Below, piece by piece: positions 44,793 to 53,743 of a stretch of DNA of 64,000 nt. The notes beneath the pieces are model-generated. The model did not search any database. It was not told where the DNA came from and was given only the letters and a program-made list of their open reading frames with translations. Made by a program: the position numbers and the translations under genes. Every line of letters starts with the position of its first letter. The first letter of the stretch is position 1. Source of the DNA: an uncultured Pontibacter sp. (GTDB taxonomy: Bacteria; Bacteroidota; Bacteroidia; Cytophagales; Hymenobacteraceae). The stretch lies in assembly GCF_947492645.1 (NCBI RefSeq), contig NZ_CANLMZ010000009.1:240162-304161 (forward strand), given 5' to 3'.

Positions 44793-45095
44793 TTGCAACT
44801 CGGAGAAGGTTTACCTAAGTTATGTAGACTTTATCAGAAGTATAGCAACAGGAAGCCTACCATGCAGGAAGTACTGGAGGCTAAGATTCACGGTGTTAGC
44901 GAGGAATATGTAAAGGAGGTACATGCTATGCGTTACAAAGACCTTAGTATGAAGAAGGTGATGGAAGCCAGGATTCATGGCGTGAATGAAGAATTCATCA
45001 AGCAGGCCAAGCAGAAAAGATATAGTTTCACAAGCATTGATAAATACATTGCACTTAAGATCCACGGGATAGCGATAAAGTCATTGAAAGAGTAA
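44793..45095 (+). CDS. IHGV-repeat protein, possibly a 5'-truncated remnant
   Basis: The 100-residue frame contains three helical repeats with IHG at residues 32, 61 and 90, an exact 29-residue period (EAKIHGVSEEYV, EARIHGVNEEFI, ALKIHGIAIKSL). Similar repeats occur at the C-terminus of BlaR1-like M56 peptidases and in small Bacteroidota proteins. The start is TTG; the only internal ATG nearby is Met24, and the frame is open upstream to a TAA at 44733. It may therefore be the tail of a lost larger gene or a genuine small repeat protein. Confidence 0.5.
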   Translation: MQLGEGLPKLCRLYQKYSNRKPTMQEVLEAKIHGVSEEYVKEVHAMRYKDLSMKKVMEARIHGVNEEFIKQAKQKRYSFTSIDKYIALKIHGIAIKSLKE

Positions 45096-45334
45096 ACCTC
45101 CAATCGCCCTTAATGCATATACAGTATAGCTTTATACTTTATAGGTGTAACACAGAGTACCCGGGCCTGAACTTCTCTGGCAATTTAAGTACAAGAGAGG
45201 AAACAGGTGACCGAATTAGTTTAGGAGGCTTTTGAAAAATACGCTATAGCCTTGCTGCTCCAACAAAATCAAGGTTTTAACCAAAAATATTTAACAGCAG
45301 ATGCAACTGTACTAGTGGTGTTTTGTCATTACTA

Positions 45335-45342
45335 TACTTTTG
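45335..45342 (+). promoter_or_regulatory. candidate -7 box of the outer-membrane receptor gene
   Basis: TACTTTTG matches TAnnTTTG and lies 40 bases before the ATG of the receptor gene. No good -33 element was found. Confidence 0.3.
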
Positions 45343-45381
45343 GTTCTAACCTTAATCTACGACAACTAAATAACCTATACT

Positions 45382-47868
45382 ATGAAAAAAAGTGTACTCT
45401 TTTTAATGGGACAGCTATGCCTATTCCTCACCATTATTTGCTCAGGAAGGGCGCAAGTAAATGCACAGTCGCCAGCTCAGGCTGCTACTTTGAGCACAGG
45501 TAAAATCTCAGGGATGTTATCAGACTCACTTACAGGCAAGCCTCTCGAATTTGCTACGGTTGCCCTGTTGCAGCAAGGGTCTACGCAGGCTACAACCAGC
45601 ACCTTAACAGATACGAAAGGCAGCTTTACTTTATCGGAGGTAGGTACAGGAACGTATAAGCTGGCTATCAGCTTTATTGGCTACAAAACCAAAGTTATTG
45701 AGGGCATTTCCATTACGGCAGCTAAGCCAGAAGTTATACTTGGAGCTGTTAAAATAAGCCCTGTTGCCAGGCAATTGCAGGAGGTAAATGTGCAGGCACT
45801 ACGTCCTACTATTACCCTGGAAGCAGATAAGATGGTTGTGAGCGTGGCTGGTACAGCAATGGCTGCCGGTAGTACGGCGTTTGATGTTCTTGCCAAGTCG
45901 CCAGGTGTTTTCGTTGATCAGGAAGGCAATATACAATTAAACGGCAGGGCTGGGGTAACCATTATGCTCGACGGTAAATTAACGTATCTGTCCGGCCGCG
46001 ACCTGCGGACTATGCTGGAAGGTATGTCGGCAGAAAACATAAAGAACATTGAGATTATCACCAACCCATCAGCGAGATATGACGCCGAGGGTGCTTCAGG
46101 TATTTTAAACATCAACCTGAAGAAGAATGAGCAGCAAGGTATAAATGGCAGCATTTATTCAGGACTTACCTATAACTGGAAGGACTTTGGGTATACTGCC
46201 GGAGGAAACATAAACTATAAAAGTGGTAAGTGGAATTCATTTCTTAACCTGGATGCAGCACGCCGTGTAGGAGGGAGAGAGGCAACGTTTACGCGTGTAT
46301 TTTATGCCCCGGAGCAAACAACTTACTTCGACCAGGTGGCAACTGGAAACTACCAGGTAGAGGGACCGCCTTCTGTTCGTGTGGGTACAGATTACAGCAT
46401 AAACCAAAACCATTCTGTTGGCTTTATGGCCTATTATGTTACCAACTACCTGGAGGCGGACTTTCTGACAGATACCTATATGGGGAGTGCAGCCAACCAG
46501 CCGGAGCTATACATAGATGCGAATAATTACACGCGTAACCGTTTCAGCAACCTGACCACCAACCTGCATTATATGGCGAAGCTGGATACTTCAGGCTCCA
46601 CCTTATCAGCAGATTTGGACTATGTTCGGATAACGAACCGCGGCGACTCAGACTTCTTTAACTTTTACGATAGTCTGGCAACGGACAAGCCAGTACGACA
46701 AGACTTTTTATTTACCGATACGCCAAATGGTTATGATATATACGCTGCCAAAGCAGACTATACCAGAGCCTTAAGCAACGGCCACAAATTAGAAACAGGT
46801 GCTAAAGTTAGTAGAGTAGTTTCTGATAACGATTCCAGGTTCTACTTTAACAACAGCGAAGGATTGGTTTTGGATCTTAGCAGATCAAATCACTTCCAGT
46901 ACGAAGAAAATATCTATGCCGCTTACGTAAACTGGAGTGGCAAATTAAATGATCGTTTTTCTGCACAGGCTGGGATGAGGGCGGAGTGCACCACATCGCG
47001 TGGCGAGTCTTTAACAACAGGGCAGGTAACCAACAGGGAGTATCTTGATTTTTTTCCGAGTGTGTTTTTACAGCAAAAGGTAAACGAGGATTACCAGCTG
47101 CGCTACAGTTATAGCCGCCGTTTGTACAGGCCTAACTATGGTAACTTAAATCCATTTATCTCTTACCGTGATCCCTATACTTACGTGCAGGGTAATCCGT
47201 TTCTTCGGCCGCAGTACACCCATGCTTTTAGTATCACGCAAGCCTACAAGCAGGATTACTCTCTGATGCTTAGCTACAACCTTACAAAAGATGTGATTTC
47301 AGAATACCCGATCCTGGATGTAGAGTCCGCTACAACTATCTATACCACGGCCAATGTAGATAACTCCCAGAGCTTGAGTTTGACAGCCATAGCGCCAGTT
47401 AAACTGATGAAGAACTGGGACACCAATAATACCCTCACGCTTGCCTACAATGCGTTTGAGACTGCCGTAAATGCAGAGCAATTGGTAAACGATCAGTTGT
47501 TTTACATGCTGCAGTCGAGCCACAACATACTGCTCCCACTCAAGCTTAAAATGGAAGTAAACGCAACCTACCGGGGGCCATCTGTTGGCGGTTTATACCA
47601 GATTGCACCAATGTGGTGGGTGCACCTTGGCCTAAAGAGAAGTATATTAAATGATAAGCTGGATGTTAGCCTTGCCGTGAATGACCTCTTTAAAAGCTAT
47701 AGGTTAAAGTTTAAAACGGACATCGGTGAGAACATAAACGAATTCGATCAGTATTTACGCAATCGAAGTATCGGCTTGACGCTTCGCTATAACTTTAGCA
47801 AAGGAGCTAAAATTGAAGAGAAGCGTCGGAATAACAGCCTGGAGGAGTTAAACCGTACAGGTGGCTAA
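45382..47868 (+). CDS. TonB-dependent-receptor-like outer membrane beta-barrel protein
   Basis: The 828-residue precursor has a signal peptide (~1-28). A carboxypeptidase-regulatory-like beta sandwich (about 36-120; GKISGMLSDSLTGKPLEFATV) and a plug domain (about 150-255; NGRAGVTIMLDGK, NIEIITNPSARYDAEGASGILNI) follow, then a long beta-barrel with alternating aromatic strands. It belongs to the outer membrane beta-barrel family (OMP_b-brl_3 type) that lacks a paired SusD. The ligand is unknown. A 20-bp hairpin follows the gene. Confidence 0.92.
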   Translation: MKKSVLFLMGQLCLFLTIICSGRAQVNAQSPAQAATLSTGKISGMLSDSLTGKPLEFATVALLQQGSTQATTSTLTDTKGSFTLSEVGTGTYKLAISFIGYKTKVIEGISITAAKPEVILGAVKISPVARQLQEVNVQALRPTITLEADKMVVSVAGTAMAAGSTAFDVLAKSPGVFVDQEGNIQLNGRAGVTIMLDGKLTYLSGRDLRTMLEGMSAENIKNIEIITNPSARYDAEGASGILNINLKKNEQQGINGSIYSGLTYNWKDFGYTAGGNINYKSGKWNSFLNLDAARRVGGREATFTRVFYAPEQTTYFDQVATGNYQVEGPPSVRVGTDYSINQNHSVGFMAYYVTNYLEADFLTDTYMGSAANQPELYIDANNYTRNRFSNLTTNLHYMAKLDTSGSTLSADLDYVRITNRGDSDFFNFYDSLATDKPVRQDFLFTDTPNGYDIYAAKADYTRALSNGHKLETGAKVSRVVSDNDSRFYFNNSEGLVLDLSRSNHFQYEENIYAAYVNWSGKLNDRFSAQAGMRAECTTSRGESLTTGQVTNREYLDFFPSVFLQQKVNEDYQLRYSYSRRLYRPNYGNLNPFISYRDPYTYVQGNPFLRPQYTHAFSITQAYKQDYSLMLSYNLTKDVISEYPILDVESATTIYTTANVDNSQSLSLTAIAPVKLMKNWDTNNTLTLAYNAFETAVNAEQLVNDQLFYMLQSSHNILLPLKLKMEVNATYRGPSVGGLYQIAPMWWVHLGLKRSILNDKLDVSLAVNDLFKSYRLKFKTDIGENINEFDQYLRNRSIGLTLRYNFSKGAKIEEKRRNNSLEELNRTGG

Positions 47869-47890
47869 ATGATTTTTGCCTTGGTTAATA

Positions 47891-47947
47891 TATACTTGAT
47901 AATCATACTTTGTCCTGCTATACTTACAAGTATGGTTATCAAGTATA
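47891..47947. terminator. 20-bp hairpin between convergent genes
   Basis: The arms 47891-47910 and 47928-47947 pair over 20 bases with a single T-G wobble, around a 17-base loop. Both arms are built from TATACTT/AAGTATA motifs. It lies between the receptor gene and the convergent GH10-like gene and could terminate both. Confidence 0.65.
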
Positions 47948-47976
47948 AAATTTTAGAGGATACTAAAGTATAAAGC

Positions 47977-49794
47977 TTACTTGAAGATGACCCGCTTAAC
48001 AACCCGTTGCCTGTCTACTGTGACAATAAGCGCATAAACACCAGCGGTATTTTTTTCCCTGTTGATAGTCAGGGTGTGCATGCCTGCTTCGTACTTTTCA
48101 TGCAGCACACGCGACCTTTTACGCCCATCCAATGATACTAACTCGACACGCACCAACGATTTTTTCGATAGTTCGATATCAACATATAATACCTGCGCTG
48201 CAGGGTTAGGATATACTTTGAGGATGCTCTCTTTAGCAGGTTCCTGTAAAGCTGTCAGGTTACCGGTAATTACTACATTGCTTAAGTTGCTTTCGGTATT
48301 AGCCGGGCCAAGTTCAGTAACTACCCAATAGGTTGGCTGCTGCGGAAAATCTGCTGCTGCTATAGTAAAAGATTCACTTGCTCGTAAAGCACGTACTGCT
48401 CCTGCTGGAATATCGGTTATACTGGCAGGAGCTGTAGCTGTTGCATAAAGCATATACCGCTTAAAGGAATCTGTATTCGTTGGGTTTCTTTTCCAGTTTA
48501 CTTCATAGGCACCGGTGGCTTCGTTTACTGCAATGCTTAACTCGGTAGGGGCAGCAGGTGGCGCAGCATTTTGCCAGGGCATCGCCGGAGGCGCAGCCGG
48601 GTATTTATAGGTGCTGCTCTTCAGCAGCGTATAAATATTATTTGTGTTAGCTGTCAGGTTAGTGGCCCTGTACAGCACATCCCCAAGGGCATTGTGTTTT
48701 CGGTTTAAGCGCGTGATCTCAATTTGATCCGGTATTTCCTGCTCAGTATAGTTGGTTTTATACAGGGCATGGCCCACATACAAATGGCGCGAAGCCACTA
48801 CTGCTTTATCAGACCACCACTCTAAAAGTTTGCGGTAATCCTGGGCGCCCCCAATAGGCCAGTAAAGTTGGGGTGTAAGGTAGTCAACCCATTTGTTTTG
48901 CAGCCATGTTACGGGGTCTGCATAAATGGAGTTATAGGCATCCATTCCGCTGATTCCTGTAGGAGTTCCGTTTTTCCAGATACCAAATGGACTTACACCG
49001 AACCGAGCTGTTGGCCTTGTGGTTTTCAGCGTTTCATGTACCAGCCTGATGGTTTCGTTAATGTTATTCCGGCGCCAGTCTTTTACATCTGAAAACCCGG
49101 CCCCATGCTGTGCAAATGTTTGAGCGTCTTCGGTGGTAACACCAGTAAAGGTGCCTTCAGGGTATGGGTAAAAGTAATCGTCGAAGTGTATGCCGTCAAC
49201 TGCATAATTGGCTGCAATTTCTTGCACTACTGTTGCGATATGCTCTCTTACTGCCGGTATACCTGGGTTAAGTATTTTTTTGCCCGTTTCAAAACTAAGT
49301 AGCCACTCGGGTTTGGTTTTAGAAACATGGTTGCTGGCATATACAATGGAGGAGGAGGTAGAGGTGTGAACCCTGTATGGGTTAAGCCAGGCGTGCAGTT
49401 CCAGCCCTCTTTTATGTGCCTCTTCAACCGCAAAGGCCAACGGGTCGTAGCCGGGGTCAACGCCTTGTTTGCCTGTCAGGAACCTGGACCAGGGTTCTTT
49501 GCCTGATTTGTAAAATGCGTCGCTTTCCGTCCTGACCTGGAAGAAGACCACATTCAGATTCGCATCTTTTATTTTATCGAATAGCGCTCGCAAAGCAGTC
49601 TTTTGGCTCTCCGCCGTGGCTCCTTGCTGGGGCCAGTCCAGATTACTTACAGTAGCCACCCATACTCCCCTGAACTCACGGTTTGGTTGCACCTGGGCAA
49701 AGGCATTAATCAACTGGAAGCAAAGTATAAAGGCAACAAGTATAGCTTTGGCTTTAATATCTAAAATATAACGAATTAAGGGAGCAAGTGCCAT
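47977..49794 (-). CDS. secreted GH10-like (GHL10/DUF187) hydrolase with T9SS sorting domain
   Basis: The 605-residue precursor starts with a signal peptide (hydrophobic 16-33, cleaved near AFAQ). The glycosyl-hydrolase-like 10 domain (about 38-370) includes FRGVWVATVSNLDWP, FFQVRTESDAFY, HAWLNPYRVH and DGIHFDDYFYPYP. A fibronectin-III-like part follows, then a type IX sorting domain from LKVYPNPAAQ to the end with a basic C-terminus. It is therefore exported by T9SS to the cell surface or medium. The substrate, probably a polysaccharide or glycan peptide, is unknown. Confidence 0.92.
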   Translation of the reverse strand: MALAPLIRYILDIKAKAILVAFILCFQLINAFAQVQPNREFRGVWVATVSNLDWPQQGATAESQKTALRALFDKIKDANLNVVFFQVRTESDAFYKSGKEPWSRFLTGKQGVDPGYDPLAFAVEEAHKRGLELHAWLNPYRVHTSTSSSIVYASNHVSKTKPEWLLSFETGKKILNPGIPAVREHIATVVQEIAANYAVDGIHFDDYFYPYPEGTFTGVTTEDAQTFAQHGAGFSDVKDWRRNNINETIRLVHETLKTTRPTARFGVSPFGIWKNGTPTGISGMDAYNSIYADPVTWLQNKWVDYLTPQLYWPIGGAQDYRKLLEWWSDKAVVASRHLYVGHALYKTNYTEQEIPDQIEITRLNRKHNALGDVLYRATNLTANTNNIYTLLKSSTYKYPAAPPAMPWQNAAPPAAPTELSIAVNEATGAYEVNWKRNPTNTDSFKRYMLYATATAPASITDIPAGAVRALRASESFTIAAADFPQQPTYWVVTELGPANTESNLSNVVITGNLTALQEPAKESILKVYPNPAAQVLYVDIELSKKSLVRVELVSLDGRKRSRVLHEKYEAGMHTLTINREKNTAGVYALIVTVDRQRVVKRVIFK

Positions 49795-50001
49795 CCAGAC
49801 TGTAAAGGGTGATAATTTGTGTAACGGGCGTATTTGTGCTGCAAATTACACAGAATTACCGAGCACATATAGGAACTCTCTAATTTATACTATCAAACGA
49901 TACCCTGACATAAATATATAGTTAAAGCTATTTGCAATTATCACAAAATCACTACATTAGTACCGCTATACATCAACCTTAAAATCAAAAACTAAAATTC
50001 T

Positions 50002-50676
50002 ATGAAAAAGCAACTCGCACTTGTTGGAGGGCTTGCCCTTGCCACGATTTTAAACGCATTGCCTGTAGCCGCAGGAAACGGCCCGATGAGCGCTAAAACT
50101 GTTGTGGCGGCTGCTGCAACAACCCTCCCTGTAAACACAGAACGCAGCACCATGAAGTGGAACGCTAAAAAAGTTGGCGGAGAACACTATGGAAGTATAA
50201 AGTTGGCAGATGGTGCTTTGCAGGTAAATGGCAACAAGCTTACAGGGGGCAGCTTTGCTATCAATATGGCAAGTATAGTGGTAGAGGACATCACGAGGCC
50301 GGAATCAAACAAGCGCCTGACAGACCACCTGAAGTCTGATGATTTTTTCTCGACTGAGAAGTTTGAGACATCTACGTTTAAGATAACTAAAGCAACACCC
50401 ATCTCGAAAGCAAAGGCTGGAGAGGCCAATTATACTATTACAGGTGATCTGACAATTAAGGGCATTACAAACCCGATTACCTTTCCGGCTACTGTTAAAA
50501 TTGCAGCTAAAACAGCTGAAGCGACTGCCGTTATTGAAGTAGACCGGACTAAGTATGATATAAAGTACCGTTCGGGTTTGGTAGGGACTGCTGCAGACAA
50601 AATTATATACGATACCTTTACCATAGACCTGAAGCTTGTTGCCGAAGCAGCCAGCAAATCAGTAGGTAGCAGGTAA
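50002..50676 (+). CDS. YceI-family periplasmic lipocalin-like protein
   Basis: The 224-residue precursor has a signal peptide (~1-25). The mature YceI domain carries the family marks: STMKWNAKKVGGEHYGSIKL (50-69), DHLKSDDFFSTEKFETSTFKI (110-130), GDLTIKGITNPITFP (147-161) and VDRTKYDIKYRSG (180-192). The fold is a beta-barrel that binds isoprenoid-like lipids. It is a single gene ending in a strong terminator. Confidence 0.95.
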   Translation: MKKQLALVGGLALATILNALPVAAGNGPMSAKTVVAAAATTLPVNTERSTMKWNAKKVGGEHYGSIKLADGALQVNGNKLTGGSFAINMASIVVEDITRPESNKRLTDHLKSDDFFSTEKFETSTFKITKATPISKAKAGEANYTITGDLTIKGITNPITFPATVKIAAKTAEATAVIEVDRTKYDIKYRSGLVGTAADKIIYDTFTIDLKLVAEAASKSVGSR

Positions 50677-50699
50677 GTATCACGAAGTTTGATGACATA

Positions 50700-50733
50700 A
50701 AAATAGCCCCTATATGTAGTAGGGGCTATTTTT
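50700..50733 (+). terminator. terminator of the yceI gene
   Basis: A 12-bp stem AAAATAGCCCCT / AGGGGCTATTTT plus a further T lies 24 bases after the stop. Confidence 0.8.
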
Positions 50734-50776
50734 ATGCTTTAACGTAAAGTTTCCTGATTAGCAGCCCAGGCCATAC

Positions 50777-52054
50777 TTACCTGCGTGGAGCTAGCTTCCA
50801 CAACTCTCCGTTTGTTTGGTCTGTCACAATATAGAGAGCTCCATCCGGCCCCTGGCGCACATCGCGTATGCGCTGGCCGCGGTCTGTAAGCAGGTGTTCT
50901 TCTCCGGTTACGCGGCCATTCTCTAGCTGCAACCGTACCAGGCGCTGTTCTTTAAGCGCTCCTACGAATAAATTGCCACGCCATTCCGGAAAAGCATCAC
51001 CAGTATAAAACTGCGCACCAGACGGAGCAATCACCGGATCCCAGTAGTATACAGGCTGCTCATACCCCTCTTTTTTTGTAACCGCATTCGGAATAGGCTC
51101 ACCGGAGTATTCTTCACCATAGGTAACAAGCGGCCAACCATAGTTCTTGCCTTTTTCTACAAGGTTAAGCTCGTCACCTCCCTGTGGTCCCATATCTACA
51201 ATCCATAAGCGCCCCTCTGCATCAACGGCAGCCGCCTGTACATTACGGTGGCCAACCGACCAGATCTCTGGTAATGCTCCCTGTTGGTTTACAAAAGGAT
51301 TATCCTGCGCTGGTTTACCTTCTGTTGTAATGCGCAACACTTTCCCCATGTGGCTATCCATGTGCTGGGCTTGTGGCCTTATTTTAATGTTAGAGCGTTC
51401 TCCCAATGTTACGAACAGCGTTCCGTCTGGGGCAAAGGCAAGCCTGGAGCCATAATGCATGGTGCCATCAAATGCAGGCAATGCCTGAAAAATAACCTTT
51501 ACCTGGCTTAGGCTTTTGCGGTCTTCGGATAAAACTCCTTTTGCAACACTAGTGGCATTGCCATTGGCACGTGGTTCAGAAAAACTCCAGTATATAGTAC
51601 GGTCTGTGGCAAAGTCAGGGCTGAGGGCTACATCAAGCAAGCCGCCCTGGCCACGTGCATCTACTTTAGGCACACCTGTTAACGGCGCGCCTGTTTCTCC
51701 GGAGGCGGTAACGATGCGCATGCGTCCGGGCTTTTCTGTAACAAGTAGATCTCCGTTAGGAAGTGGCTCTACTGCCCATGGTTTTTCCAGCCCTTTTGTT
51801 ATGACAGTCACCTCAAAATCTACGTCTGATTTTATGCCACAGGCGCGGGTCTGGCCTTCGAAAGCAGGTTCTTGCTCCGGTACGTTTGCCTGCCGTGTCT
51901 CGAGAGGGGTGCAGTTATTTTGAGTAGCGGGCTGTTCCGGTTGCGAGACTTCTTCTGTTGTGCTTCCGGTTTGGGAAGTAGTTTGTGTGTTGCAGGCAGT
52001 ACTGGTAGCAGCAAGTATAATGGCAGCCAGTATACGCGAATAGTTTTTTCTCAT
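50777..52054 (-). CDS. PQQ-dependent aldose sugar dehydrogenase (YliI-like), lipoprotein
   Basis: The 425-residue precursor has a lipoprotein signal (Cys21 in TSTACN), a Thr/Gln/Glu-rich linker to about 60, then a six-bladed beta-propeller. LEKPWAVEPLPNGDLLVTEKPGRM (about 90-113), GGLLDVALSPDF, HYGSRLAFAPDG and GHRNVQAAAVD are typical of soluble PQQ glucose/aldose dehydrogenases, including the catalytic His of the GHRN block. It oxidises sugars in the periplasm if PQQ is available; no PQQ synthesis genes are in the window. Confidence 0.92.
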   Translation of the reverse strand: MRKNYSRILAAIILAATSTACNTQTTSQTGSTTEEVSQPEQPATQNNCTPLETRQANVPEQEPAFEGQTRACGIKSDVDFEVTVITKGLEKPWAVEPLPNGDLLVTEKPGRMRIVTASGETGAPLTGVPKVDARGQGGLLDVALSPDFATDRTIYWSFSEPRANGNATSVAKGVLSEDRKSLSQVKVIFQALPAFDGTMHYGSRLAFAPDGTLFVTLGERSNIKIRPQAQHMDSHMGKVLRITTEGKPAQDNPFVNQQGALPEIWSVGHRNVQAAAVDAEGRLWIVDMGPQGGDELNLVEKGKNYGWPLVTYGEEYSGEPIPNAVTKKEGYEQPVYYWDPVIAPSGAQFYTGDAFPEWRGNLFVGALKEQRLVRLQLENGRVTGEEHLLTDRGQRIRDVRQGPDGALYIVTDQTNGELWKLAPRR

Positions 52055-52313
52055 GGTTTTATTTTCAAACTTGACAGTATCAGCATGTTTTACAGGTGCA
52101 CAGGCTCCCTTAACACCTTGAGAATAATAGTACTGCCTTGATTGCCATAAAGTTTTAGAGCCAACCCGGCGCTGGTTTAAAGTATAAATAAGACCTGTGC
52201 GAATTATAGGTGAAGTATACTTTATTAGATGGTCTGCAGAAGGCTATACTTATACTTGCAAAGGCAGTACTGGTACATTCGCACATACTTGCTTTTGCTA
52301 TTTATACTTCAAA

Positions 52314-53051
52314 TTAAAGGTTTAATGCCCTCTTTTTTAATAAGATAAACTCTTCATCGGTGATAGAGCCTCGCTCGCGCAGGTTTTCCAGCCGTTCAAT
52401 TGTGGCGATGGAGTCCTCCACATTTGTAGGTGTTCTGTCTTCGCGGTAAAGGTCATCAGTTGACTCGGTGCTGTCGTAAACTTTTGTAGGATAGGTTCTT
52501 TCCGTGTACACCTCCTGGTCTGACGTATAAAACCTGTCTTCGTTAAAAGTATCGTTGTTGTAAAAATCGTCGTTGATGTTTGTTTGTGTAGTATTGTCTC
52601 TGTCTACCGCTTCGGCAAACTCAGCACTATAATCCTTTGTAGTGTCCGGAATTATATCGCGCTGCGACTGCTGAAACGTATCCCTTACGGCGTATTCATA
52701 GTCCGGGGGAATGGGCCCACCCTGGTAAACCGGGTACCTGCCTATCGACCTGGAATCAATAGAGGACAAAAACACTTTTTTGCCGCTTTTATCGATGGCC
52801 GCAGCCCCGATTGGCACCAGCATGTACTGGTCGTTATCAGTACCAAAGAATTTACGGTCTGCCACTACGGAAATGTACCGTGCTTTCATGGCTTGCATAT
52901 CTACAATCAGGTCTTTTACAACACCCAGGCTATCTCCATTGGCACCCACAACTCTCCATCCGAGCACATCCGGGTTGCCTTTTGCTACTTTATAGTCTTT
53001 TAAAGAGCTTAGGGGCGTCAGCCTTTCATTTCTTAGTTCTTCATTACTCAT
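52314..53051 (-). CDS. PRC-barrel protein with C-terminal SHOCT motif
   Basis: The 245-residue soluble protein has a PRC-barrel domain (about 18-115; LGWRVVGANGDSLGVVKDLIVD, YMLVPIGAA). An Asp/Thr/Tyr-rich linker follows (about 130-210), and the protein ends in a SHOCT-like helix pair (IATIERLENLRERGSITDEE, then LLKKRALNL). PRC barrels sense or bind RNA and membranes in diverse settings; here it is probably part of a stress response, which is inference. A small membrane-protein gene lies 21 bases upstream in the same operon. Confidence 0.88.
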   Translation of the reverse strand: MSNEELRNERLTPLSSLKDYKVAKGNPDVLGWRVVGANGDSLGVVKDLIVDMQAMKARYISVVADRKFFGTDNDQYMLVPIGAAAIDKSGKKVFLSSIDSRSIGRYPVYQGGPIPPDYEYAVRDTFQQSQRDIIPDTTKDYSAEFAEAVDRDNTTQTNINDDFYNNDTFNEDRFYTSDQEVYTERTYPTKVYDSTESTDDLYREDRTPTNVEDSIATIERLENLRERGSITDEEFILLKKRALNL

Positions 53052-53072
53052 AGTTTTATCTTTTAGAGGCTT

Positions 53073-53273
53073 TTATACAATAACAGGGTAGGGCAGTTGC
53101 TGCAGGTCCTCACTCGTGATTATCATTCCGGCAACAGACACATTTCCTGTATTTACGGTGTCGTTATCGTTTGTCAGTTCGTAGATTGCCCAGATAAGTA
53201 AGGCTACCAGGAGGATCAAGAGCAACCACGGCCATACCGATTTCTTTTTGCGTTCAATGTTTATCTCTGCCAT
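53073..53273 (-). CDS. small single-span membrane protein
   Basis: The 66-residue protein has a charged start (INIERKKK), one transmembrane helix (VWPWLLLILLVALLIWAIYEL, about 13-33) and a short outer tail ending QQLPYPVIV. It is the first gene of a two-gene unit with the PRC-barrel gene. The function is unknown. Confidence 0.75.
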   Translation of the reverse strand: MAEINIERKKKSVWPWLLLILLVALLIWAIYELTNDNDTVNTGNVSVAGMIITSEDLQQLPYPVIV

Positions 53274-53549
53274 ATCTCTTTTATTGTTTTTTGTGCCTGA
53301 TGCCTGCCCGTAGCGCAGGTGTAATTTAACTGTGAATTAAATACGCTTACGACCTGACTTATGTTGAATTTTAGGGAAAAGCGCTAAGCAGATAAGGCAC
53401 GCTGCCGTTTACAACCTATAAAATGCGTTACGCCTAAATCTTTTTGCGTTTGTTTCTGTTATTTTGTGAGGCGCTGCAAAACCGGTGCAGTTTGCCAACA
53501 GCAAACAACCATTTAAAGCCGGGGTACACAAGCGGCAAATAGTTAAAAA

Positions 53550-53726
53550 ATGACAGCAGAACAATTTAGAGAGAAGTATACGGAGGCACTAGATACCATT
53601 CTGGAAGCTATGGCCGAGAACGCAGAAGTAGATCCGGAAAAGTTTTATAGTATGGCCTGCGTGCTTGAGAACCTCCGTTATTTTAGCCCTGTGCTTTACG
53701 GCGCCATCAAAAAGAAAGCTGAGTAA
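53550..53726 (+). CDS. small helical hypothetical protein (58 residues)
   Basis: An ATG at 53550 opens 58 codons with strong coding character: MTAEQFREKYTEALDTILEA, then a continued helix to SPVLYGAIKKKAE. It is soluble, and the helices have an amphipathic heptad-like pattern. It ends 17 bases before the convergent gene's stop. No family is recognised. Confidence 0.65.
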   Translation: MTAEQFREKYTEALDTILEAMAENAEVDPEKFYSMACVLENLRYFSPVLYGAIKKKAE

Positions 53727-53743
53727 GTGAAGCTAGCTGGGCT

